A stretch of DNA of 64,000 nucleotides, from NCBI RefSeq assembly GCF_031877795.1, contig NC_133970.1:45173538-45237537 (forward strand), in the 5' to 3' direction. Both the position numbers and the translations under genes were made by a program. The notes beneath the pieces are model-generated. The model worked only from the letters and a program-made list of their open reading frames with translations, was not told the DNA's origin and did no database searches. This document shows positions 52,536 through 62,999 of the stretch, piece by piece. Source of the stretch: Strix aluco. Its lineage: Eukaryota > Chordata > Aves > Strigiformes > Strigidae. The first letter of the stretch is position 1; every line of letters starts with the position of its first letter.

Positions 52536-53121
52536 TCCCCTTGTGTTAAATTAAGGTGAAACAACACCAAATGACCGGTTAAAATGTTTTACTTGTGGTA
52601 GAAACAACTTAAACTTGAAAAAAGTATACTAAGTGATATGGTCTCTTATTGATGAAGGGAAGGGAAGGGGAGAGGAAGGGAGTCAAAGAATCCAGATCAC
52701 CACCTCAGGTTCAGGTGTTGTCTCAGGTCCAGTAATCTTGGGTGGTGGGTGTACCCTGGCAAAGTTTTCTGTTGCCTTAAATTCATCTTATTGGTTGATT
52801 TGCATACTAGACAAAGAGAGGCAGGTATTCTGATTCACGGAAACAGACTCTACAACTCAGAGAGAGTTATACAGCAGGTATGTTTACTCTGGCACCAGGG
52901 TGCAAGGGGATTTCTCCACAAAGCTTGCACACCCACCGCACATTTTACCAAAAACTTATCGAGTGTGGCTATACATATTCATTGGATTACATAACACAAA
53001 CATACATATGCATGAGTAAGGCTGGGTTAGTTCTAGAGGCTGATGTCAGCAGTTTATGTTCTCTTTGCACCTGCGCATTGCCTCCTGGGGGGCGTCTTCG
53101 GGGGGCTTTGGGAGGAAGGCT
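52536..53121 (-). mobile_element. Degenerate LTR-like sequence
   Basis: Parts resemble family G in order (AAGGGAAGGGGAG, then CCAGATCACC and TTCAGGTGTTG, compare 39280-39340). 52850-53100 looks like a second old LTR. Assignment is by weak similarity only. Confidence 0.35.
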
Positions 53122-53128
53122 CACAGTC

Positions 53129-53540
53129 TGTTGTAGCGGCCAAAATAATGAGTCAGAGTGTTCTTTCTTTCTGCAGGGCAGGGGCCATTTATTTTTTCAA
53201 TAGTACATACTTATGCTCTCATTAAAGCTCTTCATAATTAGCAAATCAGCAATCAGACAGCTATCAACCTTTTCTCCTATCAGCATCAGACCACTCTAAC
53301 ACGCGCTGTGCAGACCAATCACCCTCTCGTTCACGCGCTGTTCACGCGGCGGTAACTTCTCACAGTTCAGTACTTTGCCACAGTTCAGTGTTGCAGCTGG
53401 CCGTTGTTTTTCCCTGCCACCTTGGCACAGCTCAGCAGTCTCTTCTCTTTCTCCCAAGGCCTGTTTCTCATCAAAGCCTTGCTGCTTCTCAGGGGCTGCA
53501 TAGGGCTGACAGGCCAATGTCGACTTGCCTCTCTCCCACA
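53129..53540 (-). mobile_element. Solo LTR, diverged family C (about 412 bp)
   Basis: From about 53187 it aligns with 21840-22195 (AATAGTACATACTTA; CAGCTGGCCGTTGTTTTTCC; GACAGGCCAATG). Its R-side start differs from other copies (TGTTGTAGCGGCC). CACAGTC occurs at both ends (53122-53128 and 53537-53543), consistent with a target duplication that overlaps the terminal CACA. Confidence 0.75.
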
Positions 53541-53543
53541 GTC

Positions 53544-55204
53544 TTTCTCACCTTGTACTTTTCCTCGGAGCATGCGCAGATTCTCTTAGCCAATTTCTTG
53601 AACAACAAGAGTGTTTTCAGATGGTTTACTCATTCTATCTGATCTAAAAGTGCCAGTGTATCCATTTCTACCGTCCATATATGGCTATCTTATTCATTAC
53701 CAAGACTAAACTAGTTAGAGCACATCTGCTTTCCAAGGACATGTTTCTTATTTTTGCTGAACACTGTAGTTCTTGGTAGGTTTCCACAGAAAACTGCTTT
53801 GTTTTGATGGACACAGTAGCAGCAGCCCTTGGTAAGCTTCCACAGAACAGTCAGGGCAAGCAGGATTATTAAGCAATATTCAGAAATCATTATAAGTTGC
53901 TATAAGTAAATAAGTTGCAAACTAGGTGATCATTTCCTTGTATCAATTCCATGAACTCATTTGCATGAGAGATGAGGAAAAGGTCGAGCATGGGTTCTGT
54001 CTCTGCGCTGAGAGGGAATGGGGTGCTTTTGTCCAACTGAGTCGGTGGTCATGATCTCCCCCTACCACCTTTACCTTTTCCTCAGTTTTTGTTTCTTGGG
54101 CAATTATCTAGCCTCTAGCTCCATCTGGTGCTGGGTGATTTTCTTTCTTATTAATCTTTTAGCTCTTCTTCAAGGCTATAGTCGTAAATTAAGGTGTAGG
54201 CCTTAACCTGAACATATGGTTTTACTCAGTCTATGTCTCCTCCCTTCAAGGCTTATCTAGGGAATTTGGCTATGCAACTGAAGGGAGCAGAGACATGCAC
54301 CCTTCCATACACCCTGTGCTTCCCTAGGCTGATAATTCATTCCTTAGACTAATCACAAAGGCCACAGCTTGTCCTTGAGGCTTTCCCTGTAGATCAATGT
54401 TTGAGGCATTAACTCCTTCAGTTCCTCACAGAAGGATGCCCTCATAAATACATCTAGTGATTTCAGAGATAACAACAATAAAGCAAGCTCTTCTCTTGAC
54501 CATAGTTACAAAACACCCACCGAATATGGTTAGACAGCTGGTAGACTATTAAACCTAACATAATTAACTTAACACTGTGGTGAGACTGGTACTGCAGTAA
54601 CCCTATGTATGCATTTGCATCTTTTTTTAAAACACTTGGTTGCATTGTGTTCTCCCTAACCCCCCTAAAACTGGAGCAGAGATCAAAGCTGCACAGATTA
54701 GGTCAGCCAATTGCAGACACATTTTAGCACAGTCTAATGAGTTACTGCTCATCAGCCAAAAAAAAGTAACTCTCTTTATGGGTGCTTTGAGAATATTCCA
54801 CATGCAAATTCAAATGTGATGGTGACCATGGTTACTAATGGTGAGCAGCAGGTCATTAAGCTTTGCAGTCATACCCTCCATACCTAAGGAGTTACTAAAA
54901 CAGATGCCTGAAGTACAACTTTGCCACATTAAGTCTGTGAACGTCATGGCTTTCAGTAGAGGAGCTGTAGGAAATTCAAGTGATAAGTAGTATTTCAGCT
55001 CTTGTTGCCTTCTTAAAATTGTCTGTAGGTTTTTTTGATGTTTTTGTTTTGCTTTAAAGTCATTTGCAGCAGGAGATTTATAACTGAGAAAGAAGTAATT
55101 GCTTAGTTTTCACGGGTAATTCAAATGAAAATGCAGAAAGGACAGGCAGAAATTAACACAGGATATTCCCAGGAGTAGAAGTAAGTCACAGAAGTAAAGC
55201 AGGG
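53544..55204. other. Unique DNA, no gene seen
   Basis: No exon, RNA gene or clear repeat was recognised. Between 53.7 and 54.5 kb there are LTR-like motifs (TTCCACAGAA, GGTCGAGCATGGG) too weak to assign. Confidence 0.5.
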
Positions 55205-55682
55205 TGTGGTAGGTTGACCTTGGCTGGATGGCAGGTACCCACCAAACTGCTTTATCAATTCCCGTCCTCAACTAGACAGGGGAGAAAAAAATATAACAAA
55301 AGGCTTGTGGGTCGAGATAAGGACAGGGAGATCACTCAGCAATTACTGTCATGGACAAAAACCAGACTCAATGCAGGAAAATTATTTTAATTTATTACCA
55401 ATCAAATCAGAGTAGGGTAATGAGAAATAAAAACAAATTTAAAAAAACCCCTTCCCCCCACCCTTCCCTTCTTCCCGGGCTCAACTTCACTCCCAGCTTG
55501 TCTACCTTCACCCCCAAGCAGCACAAGTGGGAAGGGGATGGGGGTTGCGGTCAGCTCATCACATGTTGTCTCTGCCGCTCCTTCCTCCTCAGGAGGAGGA
55601 CTCCTCACACTCTTCCCCTGCTCCAGCGTGGGGTCCCTCCCACAGGAGACAGTTCTCCACAAACTTCTCCAACATGGGTCCT
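55205..55682 (-). mobile_element. Family F LTR fragment
   Basis: Reverse complement of the 3' part of 49415-50751: shared GGCTTGTGGGTCGAGATAAGG, CAGGGAGATCACTCAGCAAT and AGCTCATCACA-TGT. It is cut at 55682, just before the minisatellite would begin, by the next LTR. Confidence 0.85.
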
Positions 55683-56271
55683 GTCACGGTCCACTCGGTG
55701 GACTCGTGATGGTTCCTTTGCTACGATCTCGAAAGTGCAAAATTAAGGTGACCAACACCAAAGGGGATAGCAGTAATCAAACAGTGAAACTTTATTGTGT
55801 TGCCCATGAAGCGGCACACGATAGTTAGAGATGGGTGAGAGAAAGGAGAAAGTAAAGTTAAGTTTAGAGAGAGGAGGGAGAGAGGTTATAGCTACCACCG
55901 CTGATCTCACGACGTCCTAACGGTCCCGGGTCCAGCTGATGCTGCGTCATTGATCGTTGTGGTCCTTGGTGGGGAAGCTTCCAATTTTCGTTGTCCAGAA
56001 GTCATCTTTTATGCTCAGTAACACACCTTGCTCCTCCTCTGCCTCAGGGGTCTCCGCCCTTCTCAGAATTCAATTATCATATCTCCGCCCTTCTCGAGCG
56101 AGGCCATCACGCGTGCGCAGGGGGGAGTGTCCGAGGTGTGGTCAGTCTTGGAGGCGGGTAGCCTTCGACCAGGAGGTGTGTTTTGGTATTATAATGAAGC
56201 AAAGTTCGTCTAAAGTTCATGAATTCTTCATCGATGTTATGGCAACAGTTGTGATCCATCTCTTTTGACAG
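55683..56271 (-). mobile_element. LTR-like element truncating the F fragment
   Basis: It starts TGTCACGGTCCACTCGG at the point where F similarity ends; AAACTTTATTG near 55790 is a minus-strand poly(A) signal. A likely end is TCTTTTGACA at 56271. F sequence does not resume to the right, so the border is tentative. Confidence 0.5.
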
Positions 56272-56360
56272 TGGCTATGCAATTATCTCTAACAGCTCCG
56301 GCTAGGCCCAGGTACCGAGCAATAGCACAGCACTCTGTACTGCACGGCTCAGGCACCGAA

Positions 56361-56448
56361 GAACAGCACTGCACTGCCTGCACCACCCGGGTCAGTGCTC
56401 AGGAGAACAGCACTGCACTGCCTGCACCACACGGGTCAGTGCTTGTGA
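56361..56448. repeat. 44-bp tandem duplication
   Basis: Two copies of a 44-bp unit beginning GAACAGCACTGCACTGCCTG start at 56361 and 56405 and differ at only a few positions. They lie between the preceding LTR-like element and provirus E. Confidence 0.85.
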
Positions 56449-56553
56449 TAGACAGTAAACTGTTTGTTCATCAAATTCCATTGAAGATACTGGGAGCTCG
56501 TGACATGTTATTCCATAAACTATGTAGGCCTAAGCTTAATCTTAACTATTACA

Positions 56554-57040
56554 CTGTGTAACGACTAACTGACTGTAAGTGCTTATCTAAGTTGAAATGC
56601 TGAAGCAAGGACTCCTACTAGGCAAAAGACTGAAAAGAGGGAGAAAGGGAAGAAGGACAAAGGGGAGAAAGACAAAGGGAAGAAGAAGAAGAAAAAAAAA
56701 GGGGGTAGTGTCTATATTCTGTAAGATATAAACAAAGACTTTGTGAGCCACTCTCAGGAAAGTAGGAAATACGAGAAGCTGGTGACGTGAGGAAGACCCG
56801 GATGGAGCGACCCCCTAGCTGCAAAGTGCGCAGACGCAGAGTACACCTCTCAGAGAGACCCGATAACGGAAGGCGGAGGATATAAAAAAGACGGACCCTC
56901 GGGAAGTGGGTGCGCGCCGTTGGTGGAGCAGGGACTCCCCGGCCGCCCAGCGCTGTTTTGCTTATTGCCGCTTGCTAAAATAAATAATTGAAATTTAATT
57001 TGTCCTAACTTGCATCATTTTGGCAAGATAGTCTATAACA
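56554..57040 (+). mobile_element. 5' LTR of provirus E (left border uncertain)
   Basis: It ends GATAGTCTATAACA directly before the primer site. TATAAAA lies at 56881 and AATAAA at 56979-56984. The start is placed at TGTGTAACGACTAAC only by size and the TG rule; the 3' LTR lies beyond the window. Confidence 0.7.
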
Positions 57041-57044
57041 AAAT

Positions 57045-57062
57045 TGGTGCTGTGACTCGGAT
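57045..57062 (+). other. Primer binding site of provirus E (tRNA-His type)
   Basis: TGGTGCTGTGACTCGGAT differs by one base from the tRNA-His primer site used by HERV-H-like class I elements. It starts 4 nt after the LTR. The leader to gag is about 370 nt. Confidence 0.85.
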
Positions 57063-57428
57063 AGAGGCAATCTGGTGGGAAGCCCCATACGGGGAGGCGC
57101 GCCCCGCTGAGTTCAGCGGCCCCGGCTGAGTGCTATCACATCACGCCCTCTACCGACGAACTCCAAAACTCGGCAACAAGCAAAAAAAAAAATACCGGTA
57201 ACCCCGTAATCTTTGTGCACGAAGCCCCGGACGAAGACGCAGGGTTGCGTGAGTATAGGCCGGTTACCGTTCGGTTGGGGTTGGGTTTCCCGGAGTGTGG
57301 TGTGTGAGACGCCCAGCAGAGCGAAGCGAGTGCGGACCCCTCGGTAGTGCAGTTCCCATATCCCGCGAGGGACTGGGTCACGAAAAGGGGGAAGCGAATT
57401 GTGTGAGTGTGTGAAGGCGCTCCGGAAG

Positions 57429-58898
57429 ATGGGACAGAAGAAAAGCAAGCCTTCTGATCCCATGGGTGATTTGGGACCCGAGGTGAGGTACCCCCAAATA
57501 CCACCAGATAGCCCTTTAGGCTTGATGTTAAACCATTGGGAAGATTACCCCTCTAGGCGGGGTAAGGACAAAGCAAAAATGATTTATTATTGTATGGAAG
57601 TTTGGGGAGGGAAACAAATCAGAGGCGATCATCTCTATTGGCCTGTTTTTGGGTCCTTTGAAGAATGGGTCTGCCAAGCCCTAAACATTTATGTCAACTC
57701 AAGGGAACCCTTTGATTTAGAGGAGAGTGAATATGCACAGGTATGGATAGCATCAGATACCCGAATAAATCTATATCCTCTAAAAGAAAAAGTTAAGAAA
57801 AAGAAGGTACGTGATGAGGACGAACCTCCCACCTCTCCTCCTCCTTACATACCTCCACCCCCACCTCCGGCGCCTTCACCTCCTCCGACTGCGCCGGAGG
57901 ACCCAGAGAATTCAGACTCCCCACCTGAATCCCCGAAAGAACCGAGACGAATAACCCGTAGTCAAACTAGAATGGGGTGGGGTGATAGTGGCTTGTACCC
58001 CCTAAGGGAGGTTGCGATGGGGGGACCCCAGCCTGGCATGGGATATGTGACTGTCCCTCTTAATTCAGGGGACGTCAGAGAATTTAAAAAAGAGATGGGG
58101 AATCTATTGGAGGATCCCTTAGGTGTGGCGGAGCGGGTGGATCAGTTTTTAGGACCAAACATCTATACCTGGGATGAAATACAAGCCATAATGGCTATAC
58201 TATTCACTGTTGAAGAAAGGGATATGATCAGGAGAGCAGGAATGAGAATTTGGGATCAACAGCATCAGCAAGGTCCGGCAGCAGATGTAAAATGGCCTCT
58301 AAATCGACCTAATTGGAATAATCAAAATGAAATCGATAGAGGTCATATGCAAGACCTGAGGACGATTGTAATCCAGGGTATAAGAGAATCAGTCCCTAGA
58401 GGACAAAATATAAACAAAGCCTTTAGTGAACATCAGAAAAAGGATGAAACTCCTACTGAGTGGTTAGAGAGACTGAGGAAAAATCTTCAGCTTTACTCAG
58501 GACTGGACCCTAATACCCCAGTGGGACAAGCATTGTTAAAGACACAATTTGTGACAAAAGCATGGATAGATATTAGAAAGAAGCTAGAAAAAATAGAAAA
58601 TTGGCAGGATCGGAGGTTGGATGAATTACTGAGAGAAGCACAGAAAGTCTATGTCCGAAGGGAGGACGAGACTCAAAAGAAACATACCAGAATGATGGTA
58701 GCTGCGATAAGGGAAGGACAGAGAGTGAACGGTGCTGGGAGAAAACAAGAAGGTCAAAGAACAGGCTATAGATCAAAGGAACCGGAGAGAGAGAGAGAAA
58801 AAGGGAGTATTGTCTGCTTTTATTGCGGAAGAAAAGGTCACACAAAGAAGAGCTGCAGAAGGAGAATGATGGATGAGAGAATGTTTAAAGAAGATTAG
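57429..58898 (+). CDS. gag: Gag of provirus E (gammaretrovirus-like, 489 aa)
   Basis: The start at 57429 (MGQKKSKPSD) is preferred to the in-frame ATG at 57399 because it gives the glycine-2 myristoylation signal. Matrix (LMLNHWEDYPSRRGKDKAKM) is followed by a proline-rich linker with a PPPY late-domain motif at about residues 137-140. A gamma-type capsid follows (MGYVTVPLNSGDVREFKKEM, later ETPTEWLERLRKNLQLYSGL), then a charged coiled-coil region and a single CCHC zinc knuckle (CFYCGRKGHTKKSC, about 463-476). No break is seen. It ends in UAG with the pol frame open in phase behind it. Confidence 0.95.
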   Translation: MGQKKSKPSDPMGDLGPEVRYPQIPPDSPLGLMLNHWEDYPSRRGKDKAKMIYYCMEVWGGKQIRGDHLYWPVFGSFEEWVCQALNIYVNSREPFDLEESEYAQVWIASDTRINLYPLKEKVKKKKVRDEDEPPTSPPPYIPPPPPPAPSPPPTAPEDPENSDSPPESPKEPRRITRSQTRMGWGDSGLYPLREVAMGGPQPGMGYVTVPLNSGDVREFKKEMGNLLEDPLGVAERVDQFLGPNIYTWDEIQAIMAILFTVEERDMIRRAGMRIWDQQHQQGPAADVKWPLNRPNWNNQNEIDRGHMQDLRTIVIQGIRESVPRGQNINKAFSEHQKKDETPTEWLERLRKNLQLYSGLDPNTPVGQALLKTQFVTKAWIDIRKKLEKIENWQDRRLDELLREAQKVYVRREDETQKKHTRMMVAAIREGQRVNGAGRKQEGQRTGYRSKEPEREREKGSIVCFYCGRKGHTKKSCRRRMMDERMFKED

Positions 58899-61800
58899 GG
58901 GTGTCAGGGGCTCTATTTGCTGGGGACCCGAGAACGAACTGAGCCCTTGATAAAGTTAAAAGTAGGTCCTCAGCAACAGGAGGTAGAATTTTTAGTAGAT
59001 TCAGGAGCGGAGAGATCTACTGTTCAATCATTGCCCCAAGGATGTAAGATTTCATCAGAAAAAGTACAAGTAGTTGGGGCGAAAGGAGAACCATTCGGAG
59101 TACCGGTAATTAAAGATGTACTCCTTGAAACAGATTCTAAAGTGGGGGTGGGATCCTTATTGTTAGTACCTGAGGCAGATTATAACCTACTGGGGAGAGA
59201 TCTAATGATTGAATTAGGAATTAGTTTGGAAGTAACAGAACACAAACTTGAAATCAAACTATGCCCCCTACGGGTTGAAGATGAGACTAAAATCAACCCT
59301 GAAGTATGGTACACTCCGGATACGGTGGGAAAATTGAATGTTGAACCTTTTATGGTAACCATCCGGGATCCTGAAGTACCGGTGAGGATTAAGCAATATC
59401 CCATACCTCTGGAGGGAAGGCAAGGATTAAAACCAGAAATTCAGAGATTAATAAAGCAGGGATTATTGGAACCCTGCATGTCCCCTTTTAATACTCCCAT
59501 TTTACCTGTCAAGAAGGCGGATGGGGGGTACAGATTAGTCCATGACCTAAGGGAAATTAACAAAAGGACTGTAACTAGATTCCCTGTAGTAGCTAACCCA
59601 CACACTCTCTTAAGTCAATTAGGCCCGAACGACCGGTGGTACAGTGTAATAGACTTGAAGGACGCTTTCTGGGCATGTCCCTTAAAAGAGGAGTGTAGAA
59701 ACTATTTTGCTTTTGAGTGGGAGGACCCAGACACCCACAGGAAAACTCAACTCCGGTGGACAGTCCTACCCCAAGGTTTCACTGAATCCCCAAACCTGTT
59801 TGGGCAAGCTTTAGAACAAATTTTGCAGGATTACCAGATAGGAGATACCCTTACCCTAGTCCAGTATGTAGATGATCTTTTAATAGCAGGGGAGGATGAG
59901 GAAAGGGTTCGGGAAGAAAGCATCAAGTTGTTAAATTTCCTGAGCTTAAAGGGACTGAAAGTGTCAAAATCCAAATTGCAATTTGTTGAAAAGGAAGTTA
60001 AATACCTAGGGCATCGATTAAGTCAAGGAACTAAGAAATTGGATCCAGAAAGGGTGAAAGGGATACTTTCCCTACCAAGTCCAAAAACTAAAAAACAAGT
60101 CCGGCAGCTATTAGGGCTATTTGGATATTGTAAGCAGTGGATCGAAGGGTATAGTGGAAAAGTAAAGTTTTTATACACCAAAATAACTAAAAATGGATTA
60201 TTAAAATGGACTCAGGAAGATGATCAACGGTTAAAAGAACTAAAAACTGAATTAGTAAATGCTCCTGTTCTGAGCTTGCCCGACCTGAAAAGACCATTTT
60301 TCTTATTTGTCAACACAGAGGAAGGAACTGCATTTGGAGTATTAGCCCAGGAATGGGCAGGAAAAAAGAAACCAGTAGCATATATCTCAAAATTACTGGA
60401 CCCCGTAAGTCGGGGATGGCCTACGTGCCTACAAGTTGTGGTGGCAGCTGCTTTGTTAGTTGAGGAAGCGCATAAAATAACTTTTGGTAGTGAATTAAGG
60501 GTACTATCACCCCATAATATTAGAGGTGTGTTACAGCAAAAAGCAGAAAAATGGATAACCGATGCTAGACTAGTAAAATATGAGGCAATCCTCATTACGT
60601 CCCCCCACCTGACCCTTGAAACAACATCGTTACAAAATCCAGCCCAATTTTTGTATGGAGAACCTAGTCAAGATCTTTTTCATGATTGCCTCCGTAACAT
60701 CGAGGAGCAGACTAAGATAAGACCAGATTTGGAAGAGGAGGAATTAGGGAAAGGAGAAAAATTATTTGTAGATGGATCCTCTCGAGTGGTAGAAGGGAAA
60801 AGAAAATCAGGATATGCCATAATTGATGGAAAAACTTTTAAGGTGATAAAATCAGGACCCTTGAGTCCCAGCTGATCAGCACAGGCATGTGAATTATATG
60901 CAGTATTAAAGGCTTTACAATTACTAAATGGAAAAGTGGGAACTATATACACTGATTCTAGATATGCCTTCGGAATAGTACATACCTTTGGGAAAATATG
61001 GGAAGAAAGAGGTTTAATCAATTCTCGGGGGAAGAGCCTAGTACATCAGGAGTTAATATCACAAATTTTGCAAGCTATACGAGGGCCCAGCGAAATTGCG
61101 GTAGTACACATAAAAGGACACCAGAGGAGGCTAAATCCTTTAGTACGGGGGAATAACCTTGCTGATCAAGAGGCAAAGAGAGCAGCGCTATCAGCACTGG
61201 ACTTGGATGATCCGATAGAGGACAGAAAGCGGTGTGTTAATTGTGGAGATAATTACCTCCCCTGTTATGGTTGCTGGAAAGAATACGGAGTAGACGGTAT
61301 AGAATGTATATGTGAAAGACCAGGGTTTAAGTGGTGCTTTTTCCATGGAAAATCCTATGAACTTTTAAGTTTTACTGTTCAAGAACAAGCAAAATTAAAT
61401 CAAATGGGGATTAAACAGAAAGCTAATGGAAAATGGGAACTCCCGGACGGCCGAGAAGTTCTCCCAAAGCCCATAGCTACCAAGATAATGCAGCAATTCC
61501 ATAAAAACACTCATTGGGGAACTCAGGCATTAGTGGATCAATTTGCAACTAAATACATGTGCATTGGGATATATGATATAGCCAAAGGAGTGATAGGAGA
61601 ATGTCTCGTTTGTCAAAAAGTAAATAAACATCAAATAAGAAAACGAGTATATGGGGGGCGAGAATTGGCTCATAGACCTTTTGCAAGAATACAAATAGAC
61701 TTTACTGAATTACCAAAGGTGGGGAGGTATAAATACCTATTAGTAATTATAGATCATTTAACTCAATTCGTAGAAGCCTTTCCCACAGCCCGAGCCACAG

Positions 61801-62507
61801 CTCACACAGTAACAAGGATATTACTTGAAGAAATTATACCTCGGTATGGAGCAATAGAAGCAATAGACTCAGATAGGGGTCCACACTTTGTATCCAGAGT
61901 AGCCAAAGAGACTTTGGCTGCCCTGGGTACACAGTGGCAATACCACACTCCGTGGCACTCGCAGAGCTCAGGAAAAGTTGAACGTATGAACGGAGAAATA
62001 GAAAAACAACTTACCAAACTAATGTTAGAAACTAAAATGTCATGGGTAAAGTGTCTCCCTTTAGCCTTGTTAAATATCAGAACTCAGCCCCGAACTGATG
62101 TAGGCATTTCTCCCTTTGAAATGCTATATGGGATGCCTTATGATTTAGAAATGCCACCGGATCACCCCCAACTTGAAGAATTAAAGATAAAGTCCTACCT
62201 GATACAGCTAATGGCAAGGAGAAAACAACTACAGGCTCGGGGGATGGTAGTGCAAAGACCTCCATTGGATGTGGCCATGCATCAAATCCAACCAGGAGAT
62301 AAAGTACTAATCAAATCATGGAAAGAATCTTCTTTGACCCCCCGTTGGGAAGGACCCTATGTTACTCTTATCACTACAGAAACTGCTGTTCGGACTGCTG
62401 AGAAGGGGTGGACACACGCAAGCCGAGTAAAGGGACCTATACAGGATCCGGCCTGGAAAGTGACCAGCCCTCCTGGGGATCTACGAGTCACCCTTCGGAA
62501 AACCTGA
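58899..62507 (+). pseudogene. pol: Pol of provirus E (protease, RT, RNase H, integrase), one TGA
   Basis: In phase with gag behind the UAG at 58896-58898. Protease: FLVDSGAERSTVQ (about 58987). RT: LVHDLREINKRT, VIDLKDAFWACPLKEECRN, VLPQGFTESPNLF and intact YVDD at 59865-59876. RNase H begins LFVDGSSRVVEGKRKSGYAI; a TGA at 60873-60875 interrupts it, then the same frame continues (IYTDSRYAFGIVHTFG; HIKGHQ). A Cys-rich segment (about 61230-61350) precedes integrase, which has an H-H zinc half (HKNTHWG), CLVC, QIDFTELPK, AIDSDRGPHFVS and SSGKVERMNGEI. Integrase ends at 62507. Only the single nonsense codon is seen. Confidence 0.95.
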
Positions 62508-62999
62508 AAGAACTCTCTACACATTGTGAGATAAGAACCTACGAAGGACTCGATGAGTGAAACCCTGATATTTTGTCCAATTGAAACTTGTATTTGTTTT
62601 CCTTTTATATGCATAAAGTGTAAAGTGTAATGTATGTAAAGAAGGCTGGGGGATTCATAATGCACATGGAATAAATCTTCGGTCTAGTTGTAATCAGTGT
62701 TATTAACGAGAACGGAGATTAACTAATCAGGCCCTAAAACTGGAGTAAAAACAGGAAAATAATTGAAGATTCTAAAACTTGGTAGAAAATATTTACTAAA
62801 GGGATAAATCCTGAAAGAGAGTGCACTCACTCTAATTGGCCTACTCAATAGCACTCTCAGATCCTAAGGGTGATCTGTAGAAAGCACATCCCCTGGGTCC
62901 CCTGTCGTGAACCCGAGGTCAAAGATAAAAACTGGGGGACCTGTGTGTCCCGGAGTAGAGGCAAACGTACCCCTGAAGAATACGGCTGCTGCCGAGAAG
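62508..62999 (+). other. pol-env spacer of provirus E
   Basis: AT-rich spacer with a possible splice acceptor (TAGCACTCTCAG ending at 62860). From 62861 a second frame is open to 63169 without any ATG; it overlaps the env leader and is rich in Cys, Arg and Lys. See findings. Confidence 0.5.

Noticed and set aside
57113-57504. Antisense frames over the provirus E leader and gag start
   Set aside because: They lie opposite the real leader and gag and have no similarity to known antisense retroviral proteins.
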